From: Sphingomonas naasensis
Lineage (GTDB): Bacteria > Pseudomonadota > Alphaproteobacteria > Sphingomonadales > Sphingomonadaceae
Length of the DNA stretch: 64,000 nt
NCBI RefSeq assembly: GCF_004792695.1
Contig: NZ_SRXU01000003.1
Location: 372,001-436,000, forward strand
Reading direction: 5' to 3'
The position numbers were made by a program, and so were the translations under genes. The notes beneath the pieces were generated by a model. That model made no database searches. It was not told the origin of the DNA and worked only from the letters and a program-made list of their open reading frames with translations. Shown piece by piece: positions 34,488 to 42,853 of the stretch (its first letter is position 1; every line of letters begins with the position of its first letter).

Positions 34488-34528
34488 GCCTGATTGAGAC
34501 ATAATGATCCTGTACGGAAAAATGTCAA
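34488..34528 (-). promoter_or_regulatory. 41-bp promoter/operator element, copy 1 (operon/regulator divergent region)
   Basis: On the minus strand it reads TTGACA, ten variable bases, CAGGAT, ten variable bases, CAATCAGGC; TTGACA-16-CATTAT is a plausible promoter for the hydrolase gene starting 94 bases away. It ends 13 bases before the regulator ATG, so a protein bound here could control both directions. The equivalent copy is at 31322-31362. Confidence 0.65.
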
Positions 34529-34541
34529 ACCGAGGTGCTGC

Positions 34542-35171
34542 ATGGCCACGCGGCTGAAGCCCGAACAACCGACGCTCGGCGCGCTGCTGCGCGCGCTGCG
34601 CGCGCGGAACGGCTGGACGCTCAAGGAGATGAGCGTGAAGAGCGGCATCCCCGTCTCGACGCTGTCCAAGGTCGAGCACGATCGGCTGACCTTGACCTAT
34701 GACAAGCTGCTCCAGCTCAGCCAGCGGCTCAACATCCGCATGTCCGAGCTGTTCGCCGAGAATGATTCGGTGGCGGAAGCGCCGGTCACCGCGCGGCGCA
34801 GCATCGGCGACGTCGATCGCGCCGTCCGGGTCAACACGCCCAATTACGACTATTATTATCTCTGCACCGAGCTGCGCCGGAAACGGATGATCCCGGTGAT
34901 CACCCGGGTGCGCGCCAAGTCGGTCGAGGCATTCGGCGATCTCGTCCATCATTCGGGCGAGGAGTTCATCTACGTCGTCAGCGGCCGGATCGTCGTCCAC
35001 ACCGAATTCTACGATCCGGTGACGCTCGACACCGGCGAATCGATCTACATCGATTCGAACATGGGCCATGCCTATGTCACCGCCGAAGGCTGCGACGAGG
35101 CCGTCGTCCTCGGCGTCTGCTCGAGCGCCGAGGACGGGCTGATGGACTCGCTGCTCAACCTCCACGGCTGA
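34542..35171 (+). CDS. XRE-family regulator with C-terminal cupin domain
   Basis: The 209-residue protein has an N-terminal helix-turn-helix (about residues 12-66: LGALLRALRARNGWTLKEMS, then VSTLSKVEHDRLTLTYDKL) and a C-terminal cupin barrel (about 120-200: HHSGEEFIYVVSGRIVVHTE and LDTGESIYIDSNMGHAYV). Cupin-type XRE regulators often sense small ligands such as amino acids. ATG 34542 (MATRLKPEQPTL) follows GAGGTG; an upstream in-frame start would overlap the operator. It is divergent from the seven-gene D-Glu operon, so it is the natural candidate for its regulator. The effector, perhaps D-Glu or N-acetyl-Glu, is not known. Confidence 0.87.
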   Translation: MATRLKPEQPTLGALLRALRARNGWTLKEMSVKSGIPVSTLSKVEHDRLTLTYDKLLQLSQRLNIRMSELFAENDSVAEAPVTARRSIGDVDRAVRVNTPNYDYYYLCTELRRKRMIPVITRVRAKSVEAFGDLVHHSGEEFIYVVSGRIVVHTEFYDPVTLDTGESIYIDSNMGHAYVTAEGCDEAVVLGVCSSAEDGLMDSLLNLHG

Positions 35172-35176
35172 GCGCG

Positions 35177-35704
35177 TCACGCGCCGCGGGTGATCCGGCT
35201 CGCCTGATCGAGGCTGATTCCTTTGACCAGCGGGTCGGCGTGGCGATGGACCAGCTTCCATGCGCCGCCGTCGCGGCGGAAGACGAGCGTGACGCGGAGC
35301 AGCCAGTGCTGCGCCGACAGCGATCCCACCGCGACGTCGGCGCTCTCATTGGCGACGAGCACCGCCATGTCCCCCGTCCGCCAGGCGCGGATCAACTCGA
35401 AACGCGCGTCGCGGCCGTCGCGGAAGAACCGTCCGATCCGCGCCCAATGCGCGTCGTCCGCGGGCACGCCGGTGGGGGTGCTGCCGAACGGGTCCATCAA
35501 CAGGAAATCGGGCGCGAGCGCGAGCGCCTGCCGATAGTCGGCGATGTCGCCGCGCATCAGGCTGGCATGGCCGCGCGATGCCTGCGCGACCAGCGCGGCG
35601 ACATCGCCATCGGCCTCGGGCGTCGCATAGGCGCCCACCGCGCCGACCATGCCGGCGGTCACCGCGCTCGCGGCAAGGGTCGAGAAAATATGATGGAAGA
35701 ACAT
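35177..35704 (-). CDS. NTF2-like (SnoaL/DUF4440) exported protein
   Basis: The 175-residue product has a hydrophobic N-terminus (about residues 5-27) and an NTF2-like domain of the DUF4440 kind: MRGDIADYRQALALAPDFLL, MDPFGSTPTG, and LRVTLVFRRDGGAWKLVHRHADPL. Proteins of this fold bind small hydrophobic compounds or catalyse isomerisations. It converges on the XRE-cupin gene (5-base gap) and is divergent from a LysR regulator, the classic arrangement of a LysR protein and its target. The molecule handled is unknown. Confidence 0.8.
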   Translation of the reverse strand: MFFHHIFSTLAASAVTAGMVGAVGAYATPEADGDVAALVAQASRGHASLMRGDIADYRQALALAPDFLLMDPFGSTPTGVPADDAHWARIGRFFRDGRDARFELIRAWRTGDMAVLVANESADVAVGSLSAQHWLLRVTLVFRRDGGAWKLVHRHADPLVKGISLDQASRITRGA

Positions 35705-35777
35705 TGGGATACCTCTCCGGAAATGGGGAAAGCCATGCCTCCCCCGGTCCGCGCTGAATGCCTGATGCGCCTTGCTG

Positions 35778-35791
35778 CATAAAATGGTATG
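35778..35791. promoter_or_regulatory. Candidate LysR-type site
   Basis: CATA-AAATGG-TATG lies 11 bases before the LysR start codon in the 98-base gap to the divergent NTF2-like gene. It contains a T-N11-A-like core with dyad symmetry, as LysR-type sites have. Binding is inferred from position only. Confidence 0.45.
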
Positions 35792-35802
35792 ATTTCACCA
35801 AT

Positions 35803-36762
35803 ATGCTGAATGAAATTGACCTATCGCGTGCCGACCTCAATCTCCTCGTGCTGTTCGAGGCGGTGTTCGACGAGGCGCATGTCGGCCGCGCCGCCGATCG
35901 GCTGCGCCTGTCGCCCTCGGCGGTGAGCCACGGCCTCGGCCGCCTTCGCCGCCTGCTCAACGATCCGGTGTTCCTCAAGACGCCGCGTGGCGTGGTGCCG
36001 AGCGACCGCGCGCGGGCGCTCGCGCCGCTGGTCGCCGACATCCTCCAGCGCGTCCGCGGCGTCGTCGCGCATGCCGCGCCGTTCGATCCCGCCAGTTCGA
36101 CGCGGCGCATGACGATCGGCGCGCCCGACGGCGTGTCGGCGGTGTTCCTCCAGCCGCTGCTCGCCGATCTCGCCGAGCGCGCGCCGGGCATCGCCATCGG
36201 CATCCGCCAGCTGCTGCCGGCACCCGAAGAGGCCGTCGACCGGGCGTGGCGCGGCGCCTTCGCCGATCTCGAATCGGGGACGCTCGACATCGCGGTGATC
36301 CCCGCCGCGGAGGCGCCGCTCCGCTTCGAGCGGCGCACGCTCTACGAAGAGGATTTCGTGCTGGTGATGCGCCCCGGCCACCCCTTCGCCAGCGCCCCCG
36401 GCGTCGACCAATATTGCGCGAGCCAGCACCTCGTCGTCTCGCTCTCCGGCGATCCGCACGGCTTTGTCGACGATGTGCTCGCGCGCGAGGGACTGTCGCG
36501 CCGCGTCGCGCTCACCGTGCCCAATTTCATGTTCGCCTGCGCGATCGTCCCCGACACCGGGCTGCTCTGCGCCGTGCCGCGCCGTTTCGCCGCGCGCTAT
36601 GCCCCGCGCTTCGGCCTCGCGATCCATGACGCGCCGCTGCCGCTCGGCCATTTCCGGCTCAACGCCTTCGTTCCCAAACCGGCGTTGATGGACGCGGGAA
36701 CGCTGTGGCTGCTCGATCGGCTCGGCGAGGTCGGCGCGCGCATCGGCACCACCGCCGCTTGA
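35803..36762 (+). CDS. LysR-family transcriptional regulator
   Basis: The 319-residue product has an N-terminal winged HTH (RADLNLLVLFEAVFDEAHVG, SPSAVSHGLGRLRRLLNDPVF) and a periplasmic-binding-protein-like effector domain (about 95-300). ATG 35803 (MLNEIDLSRADLN) is preferred over an upstream start because it yields the standard N-terminus. It is divergent from the NTF2-like gene and upstream of the GH2 gene by 60 bases. It most likely controls the NTF2-like gene; a role for GH2 is possible. The inducer is unknown. Confidence 0.92.
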   Translation: MLNEIDLSRADLNLLVLFEAVFDEAHVGRAADRLRLSPSAVSHGLGRLRRLLNDPVFLKTPRGVVPSDRARALAPLVADILQRVRGVVAHAAPFDPASSTRRMTIGAPDGVSAVFLQPLLADLAERAPGIAIGIRQLLPAPEEAVDRAWRGAFADLESGTLDIAVIPAAEAPLRFERRTLYEEDFVLVMRPGHPFASAPGVDQYCASQHLVVSLSGDPHGFVDDVLAREGLSRRVALTVPNFMFACAIVPDTGLLCAVPRRFAARYAPRFGLAIHDAPLPLGHFRLNAFVPKPALMDAGTLWLLDRLGEVGARIGTTAA

Positions 36763-36822
36763 CCCCGGACCGCGACTCCGCCTAGCGTTTACTCATACAA
36801 TAGGGCAATCACAGGAGAGCGC

Positions 36823-39513
36823 ATGTTCCGCCCCTCGCGCTGGCATTCGCTGGTCGGCGCCGTGTTCGGCCTCGCGGCCGTGCTGCTCCCGCTTTCGGCA
36901 GCTGCGCAGGAGCGGCTCTCGCTCGATCAGGGCTGGCGCTTCACCAAGGGCGAGCCCGCGGGCAGCGGTGTAGGGCTCGACTATGACGTCCGCCCCGCCG
37001 TGACGACCAGCGCCGACGGCAAGGCGGCCGATGCCCGCCCCGATGCCGCCGAGCAAGTCTCTGCCGCCGGCCGACAGATCCTCAAGCCCTTCATCCTGCC
37101 CAGCGGCAACGCCTTCCTGCGCGATCCCGCCCGCGCCCATCTGCGCCCGCACGGCAATCCCGGCGGCACCCATCCCTATGTCCAGCCCGGCTTCGACGAC
37201 AGCGGCTGGCAGAAGGTCACGCTGCCGCACGACTGGGCGATCGCCGGCCCGTTTCTCGAGACCGGCCCCTATGGCGGCATGGGCCGGCTGCCGAGCTGGG
37301 GGATCGGCTGGTACCGCCGCACGCTCGACATCGCGCCGGGCGACGCCGGCAAATCGATCTTCCTCGATGTCGACGGCGCCATGTCCTACGCCGCCGTCTG
37401 GGTGAACGGCACGCTCGTCGGCGGCTGGCCCTATGGCTATAACAGCTGGCGGCTCAACCTGACGCCCTATGTCCGCCCCGGCGCGAACCAGCTCGCGATC
37501 CGGCTCGACAATCCCCCCGAAAGCGCGCGCTGGTATCCCGGCGGCGGGCTCTATCGCAATGTCTGGCTGACCAAGGCGGCGCCGGTGCATGTCGGCCATT
37601 GGGGCGTCGTCGTCGCCACGCCCCAGGTCTCGCCCGAGCGCGCGACGGTGCAGGTGACGCGGACGATCGACAATGACCGCGGCCCGACCACCACTGTCGA
37701 AATCGCCACCCAGATCTACGCGCTCGACGCCGCCGGCAAGCGCATCGGCAAGCCGGTCGCGACGATCGCCCGCACCCCGCTCACCATCGAAGAGCATGGA
37801 AGCGGCACCCTCACCGGCACCGCCACGATCGCGAACCCGCGCCTGTGGGGCCCGCCGCCGACCCAGACCCCGCATCGCTATGTCGCGGTCACCACGGTCA
37901 GCCGGGGCGGCAAGCTGCTCGATCGCGACGAGACGCCGTTCGGCATCCGCACCCTCGCCTTCGATCCCGACAGGGGGCTGATCGTCAACGGCGAGCACAT
38001 CCCGTTTCGCGGGGTCAACAACCACCATGATCTCGGCGCGCTCGGCGCGGCGTTCAACGTCCGCGCCGCCGAGCGCCAGCTCGAGATCCTGCGCGAGATG
38101 GGCACCAACGCGATCCGGATGAGCCATAATCCGCCCGATCCGCAGCTGCTCGAGCTCACCGACCGGATGGGCCTGCTCGTCATCGACGAGGTGTTCGACA
38201 GCTGGGAGCGCAAGAAGACCCCGCTCGATTTCCACCTGATCTTCCCCGATTGGCACGAGCAGGATCTGCGCGCGATGCTGCGCCGCGATCGCAACCATCC
38301 CTCGATCGTGCTGTGGAGCGTCGGCAACGAGGTCGGCGAGCAATATACCGGCGAGGAAGGCGCCGCTATCGGCCGCAAGCTCGTCCAGATCGTCCGCGAG
38401 GAGGATCCGACCCGCCTGACCATGACCGCGATGAACTATGCCAAGGCCGACATGCCGCTGCCCGGCGTGGTCGACACCATCACGCTCAACTATCAGGGCC
38501 ATGGCATCCGCTCGCGCCCCAGCGAATATCCCGCCTTCCGCAAGCGCTTCCCCGACAAGGTGATCTTCCACACCGAAAGCGCCTCGGCGCTCTCCAGCCG
38601 CGGCGAATTCCAGTTCCCCGTCCCCGGCACGATCAGCGGCCCGGTGCGCCCCGGTGTCGGCGGCGATCCGAAGACCAGGCAGGTCAGCGCCTATGAGCTG
38701 TTCGCCTCCGATTTCGGCGCCTCGCCCGATCGCGTATTCGCGTTCGACGACCAGAACCCGTTCAACGGCGGCGAGTTCGTCTGGTCGGGGTTCGACTATC
38801 TCGGCGAGCCGACCCCCTATTACGACGCGCGCAGCTCCTATTCGGGAATCATCGATCTCGCCGGTTTCCCCAAGGATCGCTTCTGGCTCTACCAGGCGCG
38901 CTGGCGCCCCGAGCTGAAGTTCGCGCACATCCTCCCCCACTGGACCTGGCCGGGGCGCGAGGGCGAAGTCACTCCGGTGCACGTCTTCACCTCGGCCGAC
39001 GAGGCCGAGCTGTTCGTCAACGGCAAGTCGCAGGGCAAGCGCACCCGCGCGCCCTACGAATATCGCTTCCGCTGGGATTATGTGACTTATGAGCCCGGCG
39101 AAGTCCGCGTGGTGACCTGGAAGAACGGCAAGGAATGGGCGACTGCCAGCGTCCGCACCGCCGGCATCCCGGCCCGGCTCCAGCTCGAGCCCGATCGCGC
39201 GACGATCGCCGGCGACGGGCGTGACCTTTCGTTCGTCACCGCGCGCGTGCTGGACAAGGACGGCGGCATCGCCCCGCGCGCGAGCAACAAGCTGCGCTTC
39301 ACCGTCGAGGGCCCGGGCGAGATCGTCGCCACCGACAATGGCGATCCGACCAGCTTCGTCCCCTTCCCCTCGCCCGACCGCCCCGCCTTCAACGGCCTCG
39401 CACTGGCGATCGTGCGGGCAAAGCCGGGCGCGCGCGGCCCGATCCGGGTGCGGGTCGAAGGCGACGGACTGGCGCCGGCAGTGGTCGAGATCCGCAGCCT
39501 CGCGCGGCGCTGA
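36823..39513 (+). CDS. Exported glycoside hydrolase family 2 (beta-galactosidase-like)
   Basis: This 896-residue enzyme hydrolyses beta-glycosides with retention. It has a signal peptide (LLPLSAAA, about residue 28), then GH2 sugar-binding (about 30-260), immunoglobulin-like and TIM-barrel domains. The acid/base is E503 in WSVGNEVGEQ and the nucleophile E585 in FHTESASAL. The C-terminal region from about 740 contains further beta domains, including a DUF4982-type module (VTPVHVFTSADEAELFVNGK). ATG 36823 follows AGGAGAG. GH2 enzymes of this size are often beta-galactosidases or related; galactan or galactoside cleavage next to a pectin locus is plausible but the specificity is not proven. Confidence 0.9.
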   Translation: MFRPSRWHSLVGAVFGLAAVLLPLSAAAQERLSLDQGWRFTKGEPAGSGVGLDYDVRPAVTTSADGKAADARPDAAEQVSAAGRQILKPFILPSGNAFLRDPARAHLRPHGNPGGTHPYVQPGFDDSGWQKVTLPHDWAIAGPFLETGPYGGMGRLPSWGIGWYRRTLDIAPGDAGKSIFLDVDGAMSYAAVWVNGTLVGGWPYGYNSWRLNLTPYVRPGANQLAIRLDNPPESARWYPGGGLYRNVWLTKAAPVHVGHWGVVVATPQVSPERATVQVTRTIDNDRGPTTTVEIATQIYALDAAGKRIGKPVATIARTPLTIEEHGSGTLTGTATIANPRLWGPPPTQTPHRYVAVTTVSRGGKLLDRDETPFGIRTLAFDPDRGLIVNGEHIPFRGVNNHHDLGALGAAFNVRAAERQLEILREMGTNAIRMSHNPPDPQLLELTDRMGLLVIDEVFDSWERKKTPLDFHLIFPDWHEQDLRAMLRRDRNHPSIVLWSVGNEVGEQYTGEEGAAIGRKLVQIVREEDPTRLTMTAMNYAKADMPLPGVVDTITLNYQGHGIRSRPSEYPAFRKRFPDKVIFHTESASALSSRGEFQFPVPGTISGPVRPGVGGDPKTRQVSAYELFASDFGASPDRVFAFDDQNPFNGGEFVWSGFDYLGEPTPYYDARSSYSGIIDLAGFPKDRFWLYQARWRPELKFAHILPHWTWPGREGEVTPVHVFTSADEAELFVNGKSQGKRTRAPYEYRFRWDYVTYEPGEVRVVTWKNGKEWATASVRTAGIPARLQLEPDRATIAGDGRDLSFVTARVLDKDGGIAPRASNKLRFTVEGPGEIVATDNGDPTSFVPFPSPDRPAFNGLALAIVRAKPGARGPIRVRVEGDGLAPAVVEIRSLARR

Positions 39514-39603
39514 GGCGCCGTCCGGGCGGCGGCTGATATCGGCTTTCGCCCCGATGTCGGCCGCCGGAATGCCAGCAGTCAGTGCCCGAAAGCGGCCTTC
39601 CGT

Positions 39604-40062
39604 TTACAAATCTTTGAGCGCCTCGGCACCTTCAATGATTGCTCGGGCGAAGCTAGCACGACCGTGCGTGTTACCCTGCGGCTCGAAGCCGAGCCCGTTG
39701 AAGCAAACAATCAGTGCCGAGATCACGTAACTCGCCGCCCGCATCTCAGTCGCAGAGCGGGTCCGAAAGGTCATAATTACATCAGTTGCGCCGATCCGTT
39801 CGGCAGCAGAGGCGGTCGCCAGACGCTCATTAATGCTCCTAACGTCTGCTGAAATTGCGGAAGCTGGAGCCAGTTCTCCCTCTAGATAAGCTTCTTTTCC
39901 GTCGATCAGGGCAAGCGCTCCGTCGTTGACGACACGTCCGCCTTTCAGTGTCGGGAAGCGTTTGATGTGCACCGGATAAGCGTGGTCGGACAAACATCGT
40001 TGTACGGCAGAGGCTGTCGGCCAATTTGCCGCGGGCATAGCCACGTAGAAGTCCACACTCAT
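39604..40062 (-). CDS. Orphan protein of atypical composition, unknown function
   Basis: I do not recognise a family. The 152-residue product (start ATG 40062, after GGGAGACG) has no signal peptide or membrane helix and contains FYVAMPAANWPTASAVQRC, VIMTFRTRSATEMRAASYVI and FNGLGFEPQGNT. Its base composition is clearly lower in GC than both neighbours, and it uses codons such as TTA, AGG and ATT that are rare in this window. This suggests recent acquisition. It faces the GH2 gene convergently and a methyltransferase divergently. An immunity or effector-type role is conceivable for such an isolated gene but there is no direct support. Confidence 0.6.
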   Translation of the reverse strand: MSVDFYVAMPAANWPTASAVQRCLSDHAYPVHIKRFPTLKGGRVVNDGALALIDGKEAYLEGELAPASAISADVRSINERLATASAAERIGATDVIMTFRTRSATEMRAASYVISALIVCFNGLGFEPQGNTHGRASFARAIIEGAEALKDL

Positions 40063-40375
40063 ACAAACGTCTCCCACAGCAGCTTTTTGCAATTTCTGCT
40101 GTGAAAGCAGCCGGGCCGCAATCCACCCGATAATGGACGCCGGCACCGCCGGAATTGACGGGCGCTTTCGGGAGCGCCTACCGAGCGCCCGAGCCATCGG
40201 AAGTCAGGTCGCGACGTCGCCACGCCGGCGGTCGGGCAGCCGAATCGAGTCTACGGCGTTTCCAGACGGCCAATAGCGTCGTCGCGAACGGCAACGACAG
40301 GCTGGCCACGCGGCCCCGCAGCGCTACGCACTCCGCGGTGCCGGCACGGCGGGACGCAATCGACTGCGGAAGGGA
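40063..40375. other. 313-base gap with no recognisable gene
   Basis: The stretch separates the atypical orphan gene from the TPR methyltransferase. I see no coding frame with convincing codon use, no hairpin terminator and no clear promoter. Composition shifts gradually from the lower-GC side to the GC-rich methyltransferase side. Confidence 0.5.
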
Positions 40376-41761
40376 ATGACAAGCAACGTGACCGACCTCG
40401 ATTCGCCTGACCGTCTGACCGATGCCCGCGCGGCGCTCGCCGAGGCGATGGCGCGCCACGAGCGCGGGGATCTCGAAGCCGCCGAAACGGGCTATCGCAA
40501 GGTGCTGGCGCAAGGGTATCGCGTGGCCGAGGTGCTGCCGTTGCTCGCGGGGCTGCTCGGGCGCCTCTCGCGCGCCGAGGATGCGCTCGCCGCGTGGGAC
40601 CAGCTTCTCGCGATCGCTCCCGATCATGCCGTGGCGCTGCACGAAAAGGGGCTGACGCTGCACTGGCTCGGCCGCACCGCCGAGGCGATCACCACGCTCG
40701 AGCGCGCCTGCGCGATCGACCCCGACAATCCGATCGCGCTCGGCAATCTGGCCGTGGTCCTCGCCGATGCCGGGCGAAATCTCGACGCGATCCGCCATTT
40801 CCGCCGCGCGCTGGCGCTGCAGCCGGACAATCTGCACCTGCGCCATCAGGTGCGGCGGCTCGGCTCGGGCTCGGTGCCCTTCTGGCACATCCCGATGATG
40901 AACGACGTGCCGCGCAACGACGCGTTCGAGGCCGCCATCAAGGCCGCGATCGGCGTCGCCGGCGCGCAGGCGCGCGTGCTCGATATCGGCGCGGGCAGCG
41001 GGTTGTTGTCGCTGATGGCCGCGCGCGCCGGGGCGCGCAAAGTGGTGGCGTGCGAGATGGAGCCGATGATCGCCGAGATGGCGCAGCAGATCGTCGCGCA
41101 GAATGGCTATGCCGATCAGGTCACGGTCCATGCGAAGCCCTCGACAGCGCTCGCCGTCGGCGCCGAGCTCGACGCGCCGGCCGATATCCTCGTCTCGGAA
41201 ATCCTCTCGAGCGATCTGCTGACCGAGAAGGTGCTCGATACGTTCGAGGACGCGCATCGCCGCCTGCTCGCGCCCGAGGCGATCGTGATCCCGCGCGCGG
41301 CGAGCGCGATGGGGTGCCTCGTCGCGAGCGAGAACCTTGCCGGCTACGCCTTTGTCGGCGACGTTTCGGGGTTCGATCTTTCCGCCTTCACGGCCTTCGC
41401 CCCGCAACGCCTGCCGATCCACGGCACGATGACCGCATGGGAGCGGCTGTCGGACGATCTCGAGCTGGTGCGGCTCGATCTGACCCTGAAGAAGCACGAC
41501 GCCACCCTCGCGCGGTTGCGGATACCCGTCACCGCGAGCGGGCGTGCCATCGGCATCGTCCAGTGGATGCACATCGACCTGTGGGAAGGCGTGTCGTTCG
41601 ACAATCATCCCGATCGCTACACCGACGGGGGCTGGCTCCAGGTGCTCCACAGCTTTCCCGAGCCGATCGACGTGGCCGCGGGCGAGACGCTCGACATCGC
41701 CGTCGGGCATGATCGGATCACGCTGATCCTCTTGCCGCTCGCAGAGGCGCCCGGGCAATAG
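40376..41761 (+). CDS. TPR-containing protein arginine methyltransferase-like protein (PRMT9-like)
   Basis: The 461-residue protein has tetratricopeptide repeats (about residues 10-160: ALAAWDQLLAIAPDHAVALH, AITTLERACAIDPDNPIALG) followed by a methyltransferase with PRMT landmarks: PFWHIPMMNDVPRNDAFEAA, the SAM-binding VLDIGAGSGLLSLMAARAGA (about 202-221), ACEMEPM, the double-E loop SEILSSDLLTE and a C-terminal WMHIDLWEG in place of the THW loop. The order TPR then PRMT resembles eukaryotic PRMT7/PRMT9. ATG 40376 is preceded by GGAAGGGA. No operon partner suggests a substrate. Arginine methylation is an inference; other nucleophiles are possible. Confidence 0.8.
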   Translation: MTSNVTDLDSPDRLTDARAALAEAMARHERGDLEAAETGYRKVLAQGYRVAEVLPLLAGLLGRLSRAEDALAAWDQLLAIAPDHAVALHEKGLTLHWLGRTAEAITTLERACAIDPDNPIALGNLAVVLADAGRNLDAIRHFRRALALQPDNLHLRHQVRRLGSGSVPFWHIPMMNDVPRNDAFEAAIKAAIGVAGAQARVLDIGAGSGLLSLMAARAGARKVVACEMEPMIAEMAQQIVAQNGYADQVTVHAKPSTALAVGAELDAPADILVSEILSSDLLTEKVLDTFEDAHRRLLAPEAIVIPRAASAMGCLVASENLAGYAFVGDVSGFDLSAFTAFAPQRLPIHGTMTAWERLSDDLELVRLDLTLKKHDATLARLRIPVTASGRAIGIVQWMHIDLWEGVSFDNHPDRYTDGGWLQVLHSFPEPIDVAAGETLDIAVGHDRITLILLPLAEAPGQ

Positions 41762-41824
41762 CGATCCCTACGCGCACGCCCGGCACGGGATCGAACGCCG
41801 GTCCGGCCGCGCGCTTCGGCGCGA

Positions 41825-42532
41825 TCAGAGGTGCATGCCCTCGCTGTCGATCCGCAGATCCGATGCCCGCGCGCCGAGGACGAGCGCAAGGTTCGCCCGC
41901 GCCGAATCGCGCAGATTGCCGAGGATTTCGGGGTCCTGCGGCGTCTTCTTGAGCGAGAGCTGCGCCATCGCCATGAACATGCCGACCATCGCGGTCTGCT
42001 CGTAGAGCTTGCGCTTTTGCGCCGCCGGGACCTGCTGGAAGCCGCGATTCTGCAGCAGTGCCTGGCGCATCTGCGAAACCAGCTTGCGGAACGCCGCGTC
42101 CTCGATCTCGATGCCGTGCAGCACCATGTAGTTGCCGGCGAGATAGGCGGAGATGCCGTTGGCGACGTCGTTGTCCGGCAGCGCGAGCTTGCGCTGGAGC
42201 TTCTGGAACATGTCGAACGATTGCAGATAGCTCGCCTTCATCCGCGCCCGGGCGTCCGGCGCGAAATGGGTGGCGAGCTCGGTGGCGTTGCTGTCGACCT
42301 GCGGGCGGCCTGCGACCACCGTCGTTGCCGCCGGGGCCGTCCTCGCGGTCGCGCGCGCGGCGCCGCTCGCGCTCGATTGCCCCGAAAACGGCACGGTGGT
42401 CCCGCCCGGGAACATCGGCACCATGATCGTCGGGAAGAGCGGCGTCGTCGTCCCGACATATTGGGCCGCGGCGGGCGCCGCGAAGCCCGCGATACCGAGC
42501 ATTGCCGCCGCGAACATCGAAAACCGCCGCAT
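41825..42532 (-). CDS. Exported protein of DUF6683 type, unknown function
   Basis: The 235-residue product has a signal peptide (GFAAPAAA, about residue 22) and a Ser/Thr/Ala-rich spacer. A helical domain follows (about 85-235: DARARMKASYLQSFDMFQKL, NDVANGISAYLAGNYMVLHG). The pattern resembles DUF6683, a family of small secreted proteins of unknown role, though this assignment is by resemblance only. It converges on the methyltransferase gene. It lies 360 bases upstream of the TonB receptor's stop on the same strand. Confidence 0.65.
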   Translation of the reverse strand: MRRFSMFAAAMLGIAGFAAPAAAQYVGTTTPLFPTIMVPMFPGGTTVPFSGQSSASGAARATARTAPAATTVVAGRPQVDSNATELATHFAPDARARMKASYLQSFDMFQKLQRKLALPDNDVANGISAYLAGNYMVLHGIEIEDAAFRKLVSQMRQALLQNRGFQQVPAAQKRKLYEQTAMVGMFMAMAQLSLKKTPQDPEILGNLRDSARANLALVLGARASDLRIDSEGMHL

Positions 42533-42853
42533 GGGGAGCCCCCTTCCCGAGATCGGTGCGATCTATCCGCGCGGCCGGCGGCCGGGCAAGCGCGCGGCGG
42601 GCGCGCGGGCGGCGCGGTGCGATGAGCGCTGCAGGATTCGAGGCGGATCTTGCAATGTAGGGTTTGGCATGATGGGCTGGCCACCGGCCCCGCTCCGCCG
42701 CGCCCCGCTCTTTGAACCCCGTCGATTGTCCTACAGGTTTGCGCAACAAAATGTCGCCGGCGCGCAACGGGAGAGTCGTTCTATCGCGACATATGCGACT
42801 CTAGCCGCCCGATTTCCTACGCGACTCGCGCGCGCCTTTCCTACGCCGCAAAT
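42533..42853. other. Gap with alternative hairpin arms before the terminator
   Basis: No gene is visible. GCCGCCCGATTT at 42804-42815 is the reverse complement of AAATCGGGCGGC at 42850-42861, whose 3' part also forms the terminator stem at 42854-42881. The two structures are therefore mutually exclusive. The rest of the region shows only short AT-rich patches. Confidence 0.4.

Noticed and set aside
28980..34493. Two long plus-strand frames (783 and 726 codons) opposite the D-Glu operon
   Set aside because: They lie antisense to clear enzyme and receptor genes and lack domains; typical of GC-rich DNA.
39604..40375. Insertion sequence or attachment site around the foreign orphan gene
   Set aside because: No terminal inverted repeats, target duplications, transposase or tRNA end could be found at its borders.
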